In this document: one piece after another, positions 29,552 through 36,670 of the stretch
Layout: every line of letters starts with the position of its first letter
Numbering within the stretch: position 1 is the stretch's first letter
Assembly: GCA_036570465.1 (NCBI GenBank)
Contig: DATCYD010000333.1
Span: 1-36,670, forward strand
Length of the DNA: 36,670 nucleotides
Source: Anseongella sp036570465
Lineage (GTDB): Bacteria > Bacteroidota > Bacteroidia > Sphingobacteriales > Sphingobacteriaceae
Direction of reading: 5' to 3'
Notes under the pieces: generated by a model
Told to the model about the DNA's origin: nothing
The model's database searches: none
The model's input: the letters and a program-made list of their open reading frames with translations, nothing else
Translations under genes and position numbers: made by a program

Positions 29552-30883
29552 TCAAAGTTCCGCGGGATCAATACGGGTGGGTGTTTCCGCCCCGCTGATG
29601 ATGGGTTGGGAGGAAACGGCAATGGCATTGATGATGGTTGTGAGATTGTCAATATAGGCCAGAATGGTATGAATATCGTCTCGTGCTCCGTTATAATAAG
29701 GATCTGCTCCCAGCTGGAAGGTGGAGACTGTATGCGCGGGAACACCCAATTGCGCCAGCGGAAAATTATCTGACTGCTTAAAAAGATCGGCTTCCTTGTA
29801 AGGATCAGGCCTGAATTTAAACTTGCCCGGTGCGTAGTCGCGCAGGATATTGGGTAAGGAAGATTCTTTGTAGCCCGTAATGTAAGCGCTCTCTGGCCCG
29901 AACTGAGAGGCCTTTCCGATCACATCCATGTTGATGGCGGCAACAATTTTCGACGGATCAATCGTCCGGGCAAAAAATTCCGAACCCACGCCTCCGGCCT
30001 TCTGTGCCGAAAAGGCCACGAACATAATGGACCGTTCATTCTGATCTGTTTCCCGGAAATGGTTAGCCAGAGTCAGCAGGGCTGCCGTACTGGAACCACC
30101 ATCATCGGCTCCGTTGGCAATGGTATCTCCCTTATCCGCCGGAATATAACCCAGCCCATCATAATGGGTTGAAAAAATAACATATTCACCCTGACGACTC
30201 TTTCCGGGAAGCACCCCAATAATATTGGTGGCATCCACTTTCTCAGTTTTAGTTTCAGCCTTTACTTCAAACTTGTTGAATTTATAAGCATCAGTAAGGA
30301 CAAATACGGTAGAATATGGATTTTTAGGACGATATACCGAATCAATAAAATACTTTTCACGCTGCACCCCGGCGCCAATCCGGTTGAAGATCGGCCTCAA
30401 TATCCGGTCAACTACCACGAGCTTATCGGACTCCAGCCGGTTGACATATTCCAGCTTCCTTCGGATATCATCCTTTACCCCAATGAAGATCACCTTGATA
30501 TCGGGAGTATCCTGGTCCCAGTCGATTTTCAGCTGCTGACTGGCTACGATGATGTTGGGTACCTCAATCGTTTCAGAGTCAATTTTTGCATGATAGTCTG
30601 TATAAATAACCCTGTTTAGGGTAAAATCCTGCCTGAAATCGGTTTGCCCGGGTCCCGGTACCAGCCCGGTTTCCCTGAACTTGCTGATTATATAATCCGC
30701 TGCGATCCCGGCCCCACCGTTAAGCAATCCACGACCACGCAGACTATCGGCCGAAAGCACCTCTATGATACTTTTCACCTCTTCCACACTAATTGTATCC
30801 GGCCCCTGATTTTCTGCTTTTTGGGCAGAAACACTGAAAAGAAAACAAAGGAAACAAACACCGGTAGTAAATAACGCTTTCAT
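29552..30883 (-). CDS. M28-family (Zn aminopeptidase-like) exported protein with altered active site
   Basis: 443 residues with a signal peptide (MKALFTTGVCFLCFLFSVSAQ). An N-terminal region and a PA-like insert (about 90-200) precede the M28 domain. Some zinc-site motifs are kept: STHYDGLG, NGADDGGSSTAALL and INMDVIG. The catalytic Glu-Glu pair, normally in FxAFxAEExGLxGS, reads FVAFSAQKAGGVGS, so Gln294 and Lys295 replace the general base and a zinc ligand. The final zinc-ligand His region (usually DYH) reads PYYN. The protein is therefore probably not an active peptidase. It is convergent with the ThiE-type gene (16-base gap) and divergent from the arginine operon. Confidence 0.88.
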   Translation of the reverse strand: MKALFTTGVCFLCFLFSVSAQKAENQGPDTISVEEVKSIIEVLSADSLRGRGLLNGGAGIAADYIISKFRETGLVPGPGQTDFRQDFTLNRVIYTDYHAKIDSETIEVPNIIVASQQLKIDWDQDTPDIKVIFIGVKDDIRRKLEYVNRLESDKLVVVDRILRPIFNRIGAGVQREKYFIDSVYRPKNPYSTVFVLTDAYKFNKFEVKAETKTEKVDATNIIGVLPGKSRQGEYVIFSTHYDGLGYIPADKGDTIANGADDGGSSTAALLTLANHFRETDQNERSIMFVAFSAQKAGGVGSEFFARTIDPSKIVAAINMDVIGKASQFGPESAYITGYKESSLPNILRDYAPGKFKFRPDPYKEADLFKQSDNFPLAQLGVPAHTVSTFQLGADPYYNGARDDIHTILAYIDNLTTIINAIAVSSQPIISGAETPTRIDPAEL

Positions 30884-30920
30884 ACACTAAACTCTTCAAA
30901 AGATGAAATTAGAAAAATTA

Positions 30921-30953
30921 TTTGCAATTATATCTGTTTTTTTGTGATCTTTG
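30921..30953 (+). promoter_or_regulatory. Candidate promoter ahead of the arginine operon
   Basis: TTTG (30921-30924) and GATCTTTG (30946-30953) match the -33 and -7 elements with a 21-base spacer and one mismatch (G for T in the -7 box). Transcription would begin near 30958-30961, immediately at the putative leader ORF and structured element. Confidence 0.5.
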
Positions 30954-30960
30954 CTACTTG

Positions 30961-31011
30961 ATGAAAAAACACGTATTCACATACCTGATCAGACCCTTCC
31001 CAAGACGCTGA
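30961..31011 (+). CDS. Putative 16-residue arginine-containing leader peptide
   Basis: ATG at 30961 opens a 17-codon frame encoding MKKHVFTYLIRPFPRR and a TGA at 31009-31011. Three of 16 residues are Arg, two of them just before the stop. The codons AGA CGC lie in the 5' arm of a perfect hairpin (31002-31019), and the TGA lies in its loop. It is the first ATG after a candidate promoter and precedes an arginine-biosynthesis operon. No ribosome-binding site is seen, but the predicted transcript start is so close that leaderless initiation is possible. Coding is a hypothesis; chance or a dispersed repeat remains a serious alternative. Confidence 0.3.
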   Translation: MKKHVFTYLIRPFPRR

Positions 31012-31067
31012 TGCGTCTTTAACATCAATATAGCCGCTTACGTAGCGGCTCCTCCCAAGTGTTTTTT
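30964..31067 (+). promoter_or_regulatory. Structured leader: outer stem enclosing two perfect hairpins
   Basis: AAAAAACAC (30964-30972) is complementary to GTGTTTTTT (31059-31067). Inside are AAGACGC/GCGTCTT with a TGAT loop (31002-31019) and AGCCGCT/AGCGGCT with a five-base loop (31032-31050). A T-run (31062-31068) belongs to the outer stem; it lies 11 bases after the second hairpin, too far for a simple intrinsic terminator. The element ends 45 bases before the GTG of the first arginine-operon gene. It may be an attenuator-like leader, a small RNA, or a dispersed palindromic repeat. Confidence 0.6.
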
Positions 31068-31112
31068 TAATTATTTTATAAAGCAGGATCGTATCCCCCA
31101 ACGAATGTTCAG

Positions 31113-31820
31113 GTGGAAAACTTAAACGACTTCATTATTACCGTTGCGGATGACCGGCATCTGGACTATGCCGACGCAATTACCAACGAAATGGCCGAGA
31201 GCGCCAAGGCGCGCGGGACGGGTATTGCGCAACGTTCTCCGGAATATGTCCGGAAAAAAATGCAGGAAGGGAAAGCGGTGATCGCTTTGCACACAGATGG
31301 CTCCTGGGCAGGCTTTTGTTACATCGAAACCTGGGGTCACGGGAAGTTCGTGGCCAATTCAGGATTGATCGTACATCCTGACTTCCGGAAGCATGGGTTG
31401 GCAAAGGCCATCAAATACCGTATTTTTGAACTCTCCCGGAAAAAATACCCGGATGCGAAGATTTTCGGCCTTACCACGGGTTTCGCCGTAATGAAGATCA
31501 ATTCAGAGCTGGGCTACGAACCGGTGCCCTATTCCGAGCTCACTGATGACGAAGAGTTCTGGAAAGGTTGCCGGAGTTGTGTAAATCACGATATTCTCAT
31601 GAGCAAGGAACGCAAGAATTGTCTTTGCACCGCCATGCTCTACGACCCGGAAGAAAAGGAGAATGAGCGTCAGGAGAAGGAACGTCGCGAAAAGGAAGAC
31701 GCTGAAAAGGCTTCCAGTGAGAAGCTGAAGCAGATCACTCATAAAGCGTCGCTGCTGGAACGGATCAATGCCAGGCTGCGGCGCTCGGCCAAAGTGTTTG
31801 TTTTATTTTCTAAGATTTAA
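31113..31820 (+). CDS. GNAT-family N-acyltransferase, first gene of the arginine operon
   Basis: 235 residues. The GNAT core has the acyl-CoA loop region LIVHPDFRKHGLAKAIKYRIFELS, followed by FGLTTGFAVMKINSELGYEPV. After the core comes C-x2-C...C-x-C (Cys153, 156, 170, 172: CRSC and CLC), then DP and an unusual Glu/Lys-rich coiled-coil tail with a basic end. The start is GTG at 31113; the nearby ATG at 31105 is out of frame. It precedes argG by four bases. The operon lacks a visible argA or argJ, so this protein is a good candidate for the first step, N-acylation (acetyl or succinyl) of glutamate. That assignment is inferred from context and from my memory of similar clusters in Bacteroides. 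Confidence 0.85.
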   Translation: MENLNDFIITVADDRHLDYADAITNEMAESAKARGTGIAQRSPEYVRKKMQEGKAVIALHTDGSWAGFCYIETWGHGKFVANSGLIVHPDFRKHGLAKAIKYRIFELSRKKYPDAKIFGLTTGFAVMKINSELGYEPVPYSELTDDEEFWKGCRSCVNHDILMSKERKNCLCTAMLYDPEEKENERQEKERREKEDAEKASSEKLKQITHKASLLERINARLRRSAKVFVLFSKI

Positions 31821-31824
31821 ACGG

Positions 31825-33015
31825 ATGAAAAAAGTAGTTTTAGCATATAGCGGCGGCCTCGATACCACCTACTGCCTGTTGTACCTGTCCAGGATCAAGC
31901 ACATGGAAGTACATGCGGTAACGGTAGATACCGGTGGGTTCAGCAAAGAAGAAATAAAGGATGTAGAAAAGCGCGCCATGGAGCTGGGAGCGGCCAGTTA
32001 TCAGTGTGTTGACGCGGTGGACCGGTATTATGAAAGCTGTATCCGGTACCTGATCTTCGGAAACATCCTGAAGAACAACACGTATCCGCTTTCGGTGAGC
32101 GCTGAACGTATTTCCCAGGCCATCGCCATCGCCGATTATGCCAAAGAAATTAAAGCCGATGCCATTGCCCATGGAAGCACCGGAGCCGGCAACGATCAGG
32201 TGCGTTTTGATATGGTTTTCCAGATTTTACTGCCCGGCACGGAGATCATAACGCCTATTCGTGACCTGCAGCTTTCCAGGGAGGCTGAAATAGAATTCCT
32301 GAAGGAACATGGCGTCGAAATGAACTTTGAAAAGGCGAAATACTCCATTAATAAAGGTATCTGGGGTACCTCGGTAGGCGGAAAAGAAACGCTTACTTCC
32401 GGTCAGAACCTGCCCGGGGATGCCTTTCCGACTCCAGTCAGTAAGGACGGGTCCGAAGACATTACCCTTCATTTCGAAAAAGGAGAACTGAAAGGCATTA
32501 ATGAAGAACAATTTGACAAGCCCACGGACGCTATCCGCCGCCTGAATGCCCTCGCGGCTCCGTACGGTATTGGCCGGGACATTCACGTAGGAGACACCAT
32601 AATCGGCATCAAGGGAAGAGTAGGTTTCGAAGCCGCCGCACCCTTGCTGATCATCAAGGCCCACCATACGCTGGAAAAACATGTACTCACCAAATGGCAA
32701 CTCTACTGGAAAGACCAGCTGGCCATGTGGTACGGAAACTGGCTGCATGAAGGACAGTTGCTGGACCCCACCATGCGGAACATCGAGAAATTCCTGGAGG
32801 ATACTCAGCAGCATGTGACCGGGCAGGTATATCTGACGCTTCATCCTTATCGTTTTGTAGTAAACGGGATCGATTCGGCACACGACCTGATGTCAGCCCG
32901 TTTCGGCAGTTACGGAGAAATGAACAAAGGCTGGACCGCTGAAGACGTTAAAGGATTCACCAAAATATTCGGCAACCAGACTGCCATCTATTATAACGTA
33001 AATGAAGAAAATTAA
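31825..33015 (+). CDS. argG: Argininosuccinate synthase
   Basis: 396 residues. The N-type ATP pyrophosphatase loop VLAYSGGLDTTYCLLYL begins the protein, followed by IAHGSTGAGNDQVRFD (citrulline/aspartate site) and NKGIWGTSVGG. It joins citrulline and aspartate with ATP to give argininosuccinate. The frame is open from 31768 inside the GNAT gene, but ATG 31825 starts the conserved loop. Its last 14 bases overlap argC, so translation is coupled. Confidence 0.96.
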   Translation: MKKVVLAYSGGLDTTYCLLYLSRIKHMEVHAVTVDTGGFSKEEIKDVEKRAMELGAASYQCVDAVDRYYESCIRYLIFGNILKNNTYPLSVSAERISQAIAIADYAKEIKADAIAHGSTGAGNDQVRFDMVFQILLPGTEIITPIRDLQLSREAEIEFLKEHGVEMNFEKAKYSINKGIWGTSVGGKETLTSGQNLPGDAFPTPVSKDGSEDITLHFEKGELKGINEEQFDKPTDAIRRLNALAAPYGIGRDIHVGDTIIGIKGRVGFEAAAPLLIIKAHHTLEKHVLTKWQLYWKDQLAMWYGNWLHEGQLLDPTMRNIEKFLEDTQQHVTGQVYLTLHPYRFVVNGIDSAHDLMSARFGSYGEMNKGWTAEDVKGFTKIFGNQTAIYYNVNEEN

Positions 33016-34054
33016 CACAGGTATCGTTGGCTCCGCGGGCTATACCGGCGGGGAACTGATTCGCCTGCTGATCCATCATCCGGCCGTCAATATCGTTTTT
33101 GCCCACAGCCAGAGCCAGGCCGGAAAACCTGTTTATCAGGTGCACAATGACCTTCTGGGCGATACCGATCTGAAATTCGCTGCCGAAACCTCGGATGACA
33201 TAGACATTCTGTTTCTATGCGTGGGCCACGGAAACGCACAAAAATACCTGGAAGCAAATCCGGTGGCGAACCACGTCCGCATCATCGACCTGAGCCAGGA
33301 CTTCCGCAACAATCCGGACTTCCGGCCCGTCGCTGAAGGACAAGGCGATCATAAACAGAGCGGGCCCGGACAGATGGCGCCGGGGACACAGAAGCAACAT
33401 GGCCGGCATTTCATTTATGGCCTCCCGGAACTGAACCGGGACGCCATCCGAAAAGCTGCGAACATTGCCAATCCCGGTTGTTTTGCCACCGGCATCCAGC
33501 TGGCCTTGCTTCCGCTGGCATCGGAAGGCTTGCTGGACAAGGAGGTGCATCTGACCGCTGTCACCGGTTCTACCGGCGCCGGCCAGGCCCCCTCGGGAAC
33601 GACACATTTCAGCTGGCGCAATAATAATCTTTCGGTTTATAAGGCTTTTGGCCATCAGCACCTGAAAGAAATTACACGCAGCCTTAACCAGCTGCAGGCG
33701 GGCTTTCCCGGTCAGCTGAATCTGATCCCCTATCGGGGAGATTTCAGCCGGGGGATCATTGCAACAGCGTATATAGATTGCCCCCTGGATGAAGCCTCTG
33801 CCAGAGAATTATACCAGGATTTTTACCGGCCGCATCCGTTTACGCATATCAGCCCGGAAAATATTGACCTCAAGCAGGTAGTCAATACGAATAAGTGCCT
33901 GCTGTACCTGGAGAAACACGACGATAAACTGATGATCATCAGCATTACGGATAATCTGTTGAAAGGCGCTTCGGGCCAGGCAGTCCAGAATATGAATCTG
34001 ATGTGCGGTTTCGATGAAACCACCGGCCTTAAATTAAAAGCGGTGGCTTTTTAA
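33002..34054 (+). CDS. argC: N-acyl-gamma-glutamyl-phosphate reductase
   Basis: 350 residues. NADPH-binding GIVGSAGYTGGELIRLL opens the protein; the catalytic Cys lies in IANPGCFATGIQLALLPLA (about 160), followed by VTGSTGAGQAPSGTTHFSWRNNN. It reduces N-acylglutamyl phosphate to the semialdehyde. An insertion of about 25 residues, rich in Gln, Gly, His and Lys (about 113-137), lies between the DLSQDFR-type segment and FIYGLPELNRD; it makes the protein longer than I expect for the family. Overlaps argG by 14 bases. Confidence 0.95.
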   Translation: MKKINTGIVGSAGYTGGELIRLLIHHPAVNIVFAHSQSQAGKPVYQVHNDLLGDTDLKFAAETSDDIDILFLCVGHGNAQKYLEANPVANHVRIIDLSQDFRNNPDFRPVAEGQGDHKQSGPGQMAPGTQKQHGRHFIYGLPELNRDAIRKAANIANPGCFATGIQLALLPLASEGLLDKEVHLTAVTGSTGAGQAPSGTTHFSWRNNNLSVYKAFGHQHLKEITRSLNQLQAGFPGQLNLIPYRGDFSRGIIATAYIDCPLDEASARELYQDFYRPHPFTHISPENIDLKQVVNTNKCLLYLEKHDDKLMIISITDNLLKGASGQAVQNMNLMCGFDETTGLKLKAVAF

Positions 34055-34075
34055 AACAGTTAACCACTTCATGCA

Positions 34076-34882
34076 ATGAATGTAGCAATATTAGGAGGCG
34101 GCAATTTAGGTACCGCGATAGCAAGGGGAATCACACAGAAAAATCTTTATAAAAAGGAAGACGTGATCATTACCCGGCGGAACGCCACCCTCCTGGACGA
34201 ACTGAGCCAGGAAGGATTTGCCGTCACTGACAGCAATACTGACGCTATACGGAAAGCTGAGATCATAATTATCAGCGTGCTGCCCCAGCAGCTTAACCAG
34301 GTCCTCACATCCATCAAAGACGGAATTGACCCGACCAGGCATACGGTGATCTCCATCGTTACCGGCGTAACTGTCGGTGATCTGCGTAAACACCTGGGCA
34401 GCGAGACCTCCATCGTGCGGGCCATGCCCAATACAGCCATTGCCATCGGAGAGTCCATGACTTGCATCGCTTCTGACAGTACCTCGACGGCAGCATCGGT
34501 AGAATTGACCAAACACATTTTCGACGCCGTGGGGAAAACCCTTGTGATCAAGGAAGAACAAATGCTGGCCGCTACCGCGCTTTGCGCCTGTGGCATCGCC
34601 TTTTTCCTTAGAGCCATCAGAGCGGCCTCACAGGGCGGGATCGAGATCAGCTTTCATTCCGAAGAAGCCCTGATGATGGCGGCTCAAACTGCAAGAGGTG
34701 CAGCCGGGTTGCTGGCAAACGAACATTCGCATCCCGAAAACGAGATCGATAAGGTGACCTCGCCCCGCGGCTGCACCATCGCCGGACTAAACCAGATGGA
34801 ACACCATGGATTCAGTTCGGCCATGATCCGTGGCATTATCACATCGGCCGAAAAGGCCGGTAATCTGTACAAGACCGATTAA
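34076..34882 (+). CDS. proC: Pyrroline-5-carboxylate reductase
   Basis: 268 residues. An N-terminal Rossmann motif (ILGGGNLGTAIARGI) and the conserved MPNTAIAIGESMT segment precede the dimerising C-terminal helices, which include the family signature-like VTSPRGCTIAGLNQMEHHG. It reduces pyrroline-5-carboxylate to proline with NAD(P)H. Lying between argC and argD with gaps of 21 bases each side, it ties proline synthesis to the arginine operon. Ornithine-derived pyrroline-5-carboxylate would be one possible link. Confidence 0.95.
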   Translation: MNVAILGGGNLGTAIARGITQKNLYKKEDVIITRRNATLLDELSQEGFAVTDSNTDAIRKAEIIIISVLPQQLNQVLTSIKDGIDPTRHTVISIVTGVTVGDLRKHLGSETSIVRAMPNTAIAIGESMTCIASDSTSTAASVELTKHIFDAVGKTLVIKEEQMLAATALCACGIAFFLRAIRAASQGGIEISFHSEEALMMAAQTARGAAGLLANEHSHPENEIDKVTSPRGCTIAGLNQMEHHGFSSAMIRGIITSAEKAGNLYKTD

Positions 34883-34903
34883 CGAGTTAAAAATCGAATC
34901 AAC

Positions 34904-36046
34904 ATGCCATTATTCGACGTATATCCATTATTTGACATTGAACCGGTGAAAGCCAGCGGCTCCTGGCTATGGGGCGCGGACGGGCGCCGGTACCTGGACC
35001 TTTACGGCGGGCACGCTGTTATTTCCATTGGACACAGCCATCCGCACTACGTGCAGAAGATCACAGGCCAACTCAACCGCATTGGCTTTTATTCCAATTC
35101 CGTGAAAATTCCCGGTCAACTGGAAGTGGCCGATAAACTGGGCGCCCTGAGCGGTTACCCTGATTATCCTCTTTTTCTGGTAAACTCCGGAGCCGAAGCC
35201 AATGAGAACGCTTTCAAACTGGCTTCTTTCCATACCGGAAGGAAAAAGATCATTAGCTTCAGCAAGGCCTTCCACGGTCGCACCTCTGCCGCTGTAGCCG
35301 CTACCGATAACCCGGCCATTGTCGCACCGCTGAACGAGAACGACCGTTTCGTATTTGTTCCCTTTAACGATAGCGCCGCCCTTGAAACGGCCGTGGACGG
35401 AGAAACCGCAGCCGTAATCATCGAAGGCATTCAGGGTGTCGGAGGCGTGCAGGTGCCCACTGCGGATTTCCTGAAGCACATCCGCCAACTTTGCGATCGG
35501 CACGGAGCGCTGATGATCCTGGATGAAGTGCAGTCAGGATACGGTCGCACAGGTGACTTTTTCGCTCATCAACAAGCCGGTGTACAGCCTGACATTATAA
35601 GCATGGCTAAAGGTATGGGCAATGGCTTTCCGGTTGGCGGCATCCTGATCCATCCTTCCATAGCGGCCAAACACGGCATGCTTGGCACCACCTTTGGCGG
35701 AAATCACCTGGCATGCGCTGCCGCTTCAGCCGTGCTGGATGTAATAAAAGATGAAGACCTTCTGACAAACGCGGCCAGGACCGGCAATTGGTTCATCAAC
35801 GAGCTATCGGCAAGGCCGGGTATCCGGGAGGTGCGCGGACGCGGGCTGATGATCGGTGCAGAACTTGAAATTCCCTGCGCGCCGGTGCGCAAAGCGCTGC
35901 TGGAAGAACATGGCATTTTTACCGGTTCTTCTTCTGATAAAAACACGATCCGGATTCTGCCCGCGTTGAACATTGGAGAGGAAGAAGCAGGCATATTCTT
36001 TGAAGCATTTGATAAAGTGATGAAAAAACAGAAATTTGAAGCATAA
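34904..36046 (+). CDS. argD: Acyl-ornithine aminotransferase (class III PLP aminotransferase)
   Basis: 380 residues. PLP-fold landmarks are NSGAEANENAFKLAS, SFSKAFHGRTSAAVAATDN, LMILDEVQSGYGRTGDFFAHQ and ISMAKGMGNGFPVGG, whose Lys (about 235) binds PLP. It converts the N-acylglutamate semialdehyde made by ArgC to N-acylornithine. Context (argG, argC, proC and the acylornithine carbamoyltransferase) makes acetyl- or succinyl-ornithine the likely substrate rather than ornithine itself. Confidence 0.94.
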   Translation: MPLFDVYPLFDIEPVKASGSWLWGADGRRYLDLYGGHAVISIGHSHPHYVQKITGQLNRIGFYSNSVKIPGQLEVADKLGALSGYPDYPLFLVNSGAEANENAFKLASFHTGRKKIISFSKAFHGRTSAAVAATDNPAIVAPLNENDRFVFVPFNDSAALETAVDGETAAVIIEGIQGVGGVQVPTADFLKHIRQLCDRHGALMILDEVQSGYGRTGDFFAHQQAGVQPDIISMAKGMGNGFPVGGILIHPSIAAKHGMLGTTFGGNHLACAAASAVLDVIKDEDLLTNAARTGNWFINELSARPGIREVRGRGLMIGAELEIPCAPVRKALLEEHGIFTGSSSDKNTIRILPALNIGEEEAGIFFEAFDKVMKKQKFEA

Positions 36047-36060
36047 ACCCAGTAAGCTAC

Positions 36061-36670
36061 ATGAAAAAATTTACTTCCGTTGGCGATGTAGAAGATCTGC
36101 CTTCCCTACTTTCCGAAGCCCTGAGGATTAAAAAGCAACCTTTTGCCAATAAAGAAAAAGGAGCGAATAAAACCCTGGGGTTGATCTTCCTGAATCCGAG
36201 CCTTCGTACCCGGCTGAGTACGCAGAAAGCTGGCATGAACCTGGGAATGAACGTGATTGTGATGAACATCGACAAGGAAGGCTGGGCGCTGGAATTCCAG
36301 GATGGCGCCGTGATGAACGGAAGCACCGTGGAGCATATTCGCGAGGCAGCCGGCGTCATGGGTCAGTATTGCGATGTGTTGGGCCTCCGTAGTTTTCCAG
36401 GTCTGGTAAACCGGGAAGAAGATTATCACGAAGAAATTCTGAACAAATTCATCAATTATTGCAGGGTTCCGGTGGTTTCAATGGAAAGTGCCACTCTGCA
36501 TCCCTTGCAAAGTTTCGCCGATCTGATCACGATCGAAGAGAACAAAACCCGGAAACATCCGAAAGTAGTGCTTGCCTGGGCGCCGCATGTGCGCTCGTTG
36601 CCGCAAGCGGTGCCCAATTCTTTTTCAGAATGGATGTGCCGGGCGCAAAAGGAGGTAGGACTGGACTTTG
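36061..36670 (+). CDS. N-acylornithine carbamoyltransferase (3' truncated by window)
   Basis: The first 203 residues are present; the rest lies beyond the window. The start is ATG 36061. Matches to the N-acetyl/N-succinyl-ornithine branch of the family include KKFTSV, NPSLRTRLSTQKAGMNLGMNV (carbamoyl-phosphate loop), CDVLGLRSF, ESATLHPLQSFADLITIEE and WAPHVRSLPQAVPNSFSEW. Ordinary ornithine carbamoyltransferases have a different set. By my alignment from memory, residue 90 (in NGSTVEHIREA) is Val, where the Bacteroides fragilis succinyl-ornithine enzyme has Pro and the Xanthomonas acetyl-ornithine enzyme has Glu. The acyl group used is therefore uncertain. It makes N-acylcitrulline in the cytoplasm. 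Confidence 0.93.
   Translation, partial: MKKFTSVGDVEDLPSLLSEALRIKKQPFANKEKGANKTLGLIFLNPSLRTRLSTQKAGMNLGMNVIVMNIDKEGWALEFQDGAVMNGSTVEHIREAAGVMGQYCDVLGLRSFPGLVNREEDYHEEILNKFINYCRVPVVSMESATLHPLQSFADLITIEENKTRKHPKVVLAWAPHVRSLPQAVPNSFSEWMCRAQKEVGLDF

Noticed and set aside
29539..29561. GGAACT/AGTTCC inverted repeat between the ThiE-type gene and the M28 gene as a terminator
   Set aside because: Six-base arms with an 11-base loop and overlap with the M28 coding end; pairing could be chance.
31032..31068. Second hairpin plus T-run ahead of the GNAT gene as an intrinsic terminator
   Set aside because: The T-run lies 11 bases after the stem; a simple terminator needs it directly after. Kept only as part of the structured leader.
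32227..32883. Minus-strand open frame of 218 codons opposite argG
   Set aside because: Long only because of codon bias in argG; the translation is not protein-like and argG is certain.

Overview
The window is a gene-dense chromosomal segment from a member of the Bacteroidota. The case for that phylum: several promoters match its -33 TTTG / -7 TAnnTTTG pattern; both TonB-dependent receptors carry an N-terminal carboxypeptidase-regulatory-like domain; the CarB large subunit is short and lacks its C-terminal allosteric domain; and the arginine cluster ends in an N-acyl-ornithine (not ornithine) carbamoyltransferase. Genus cannot be read from the sequence. I see no tRNA, rRNA, CRISPR array, transposase or prophage gene. 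Most of it is core genome, with accessory touches: a DUF4143 ATPase, two receptor loci and a few repeat or structured elements.

Layout. 1-4.1 kb: end of an unknown gene, then DNA repair genes (alkyltransferase-like protein, tag, polA). 4.2-8.7 kb: fumC, a solitary DUF4143 ATPase preceded by a direct repeat, a low-molecular-weight phosphatase and hisS. 8.7-11.5 kb (minus): a probable metal-uptake TonB receptor behind a small His/Cys membrane protein. 11.6-16.4 kb: META-domain protein, DUF2007 and TerC proteins, aspS, then ssb and mutY. 16.5-21.2 kb (plus): HU, a TPR protein, a 29-residue ribosomal-type protein, RNase G, a small membrane protein overlapping radA, and a 101-nt nested inverted repeat. 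21.3-25.0 kb: DUF456 protein, then carB with a GroES-like gene (minus). 25.1-29.5 kb: NadR-like kinase, a small secreted protein, and a TPP riboswitch controlling a TonB receptor plus a ThiE-type enzyme. 29.6-30.9 kb (minus): an M28-family protein whose catalytic residues look lost. 31.1 kb to the end: an arginine operon (GNAT, argG, argC, proC, argD, acylornithine carbamoyltransferase, cut by the window edge).

How the genes work together. CarB supplies carbamoyl phosphate to the carbamoyltransferase at the far end. GNAT, ArgC, ArgD and the carbamoyltransferase handle acylated intermediates, and ArgG makes argininosuccinate from citrulline. The thiamine locus pairs outer-membrane uptake with thiamine-phosphate synthesis under one riboswitch. 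Repair and replication genes (alkyltransferase-like, tag, polA, mutY, ssb, radA) are scattered through the first 21 kb.

The most interesting signal is at 30.92-31.07 kb, just ahead of the arginine operon. A promoter-like sequence is followed within a few bases by a possible 16-codon ORF ending Arg-Arg-stop. Those two Arg codons lie in the 5' arm of a perfect hairpin, the stop codon is in its loop, and a longer stem encloses it and a second hairpin. This could be an arginine-sensing leader; it could also be a dispersed intergenic repeat.
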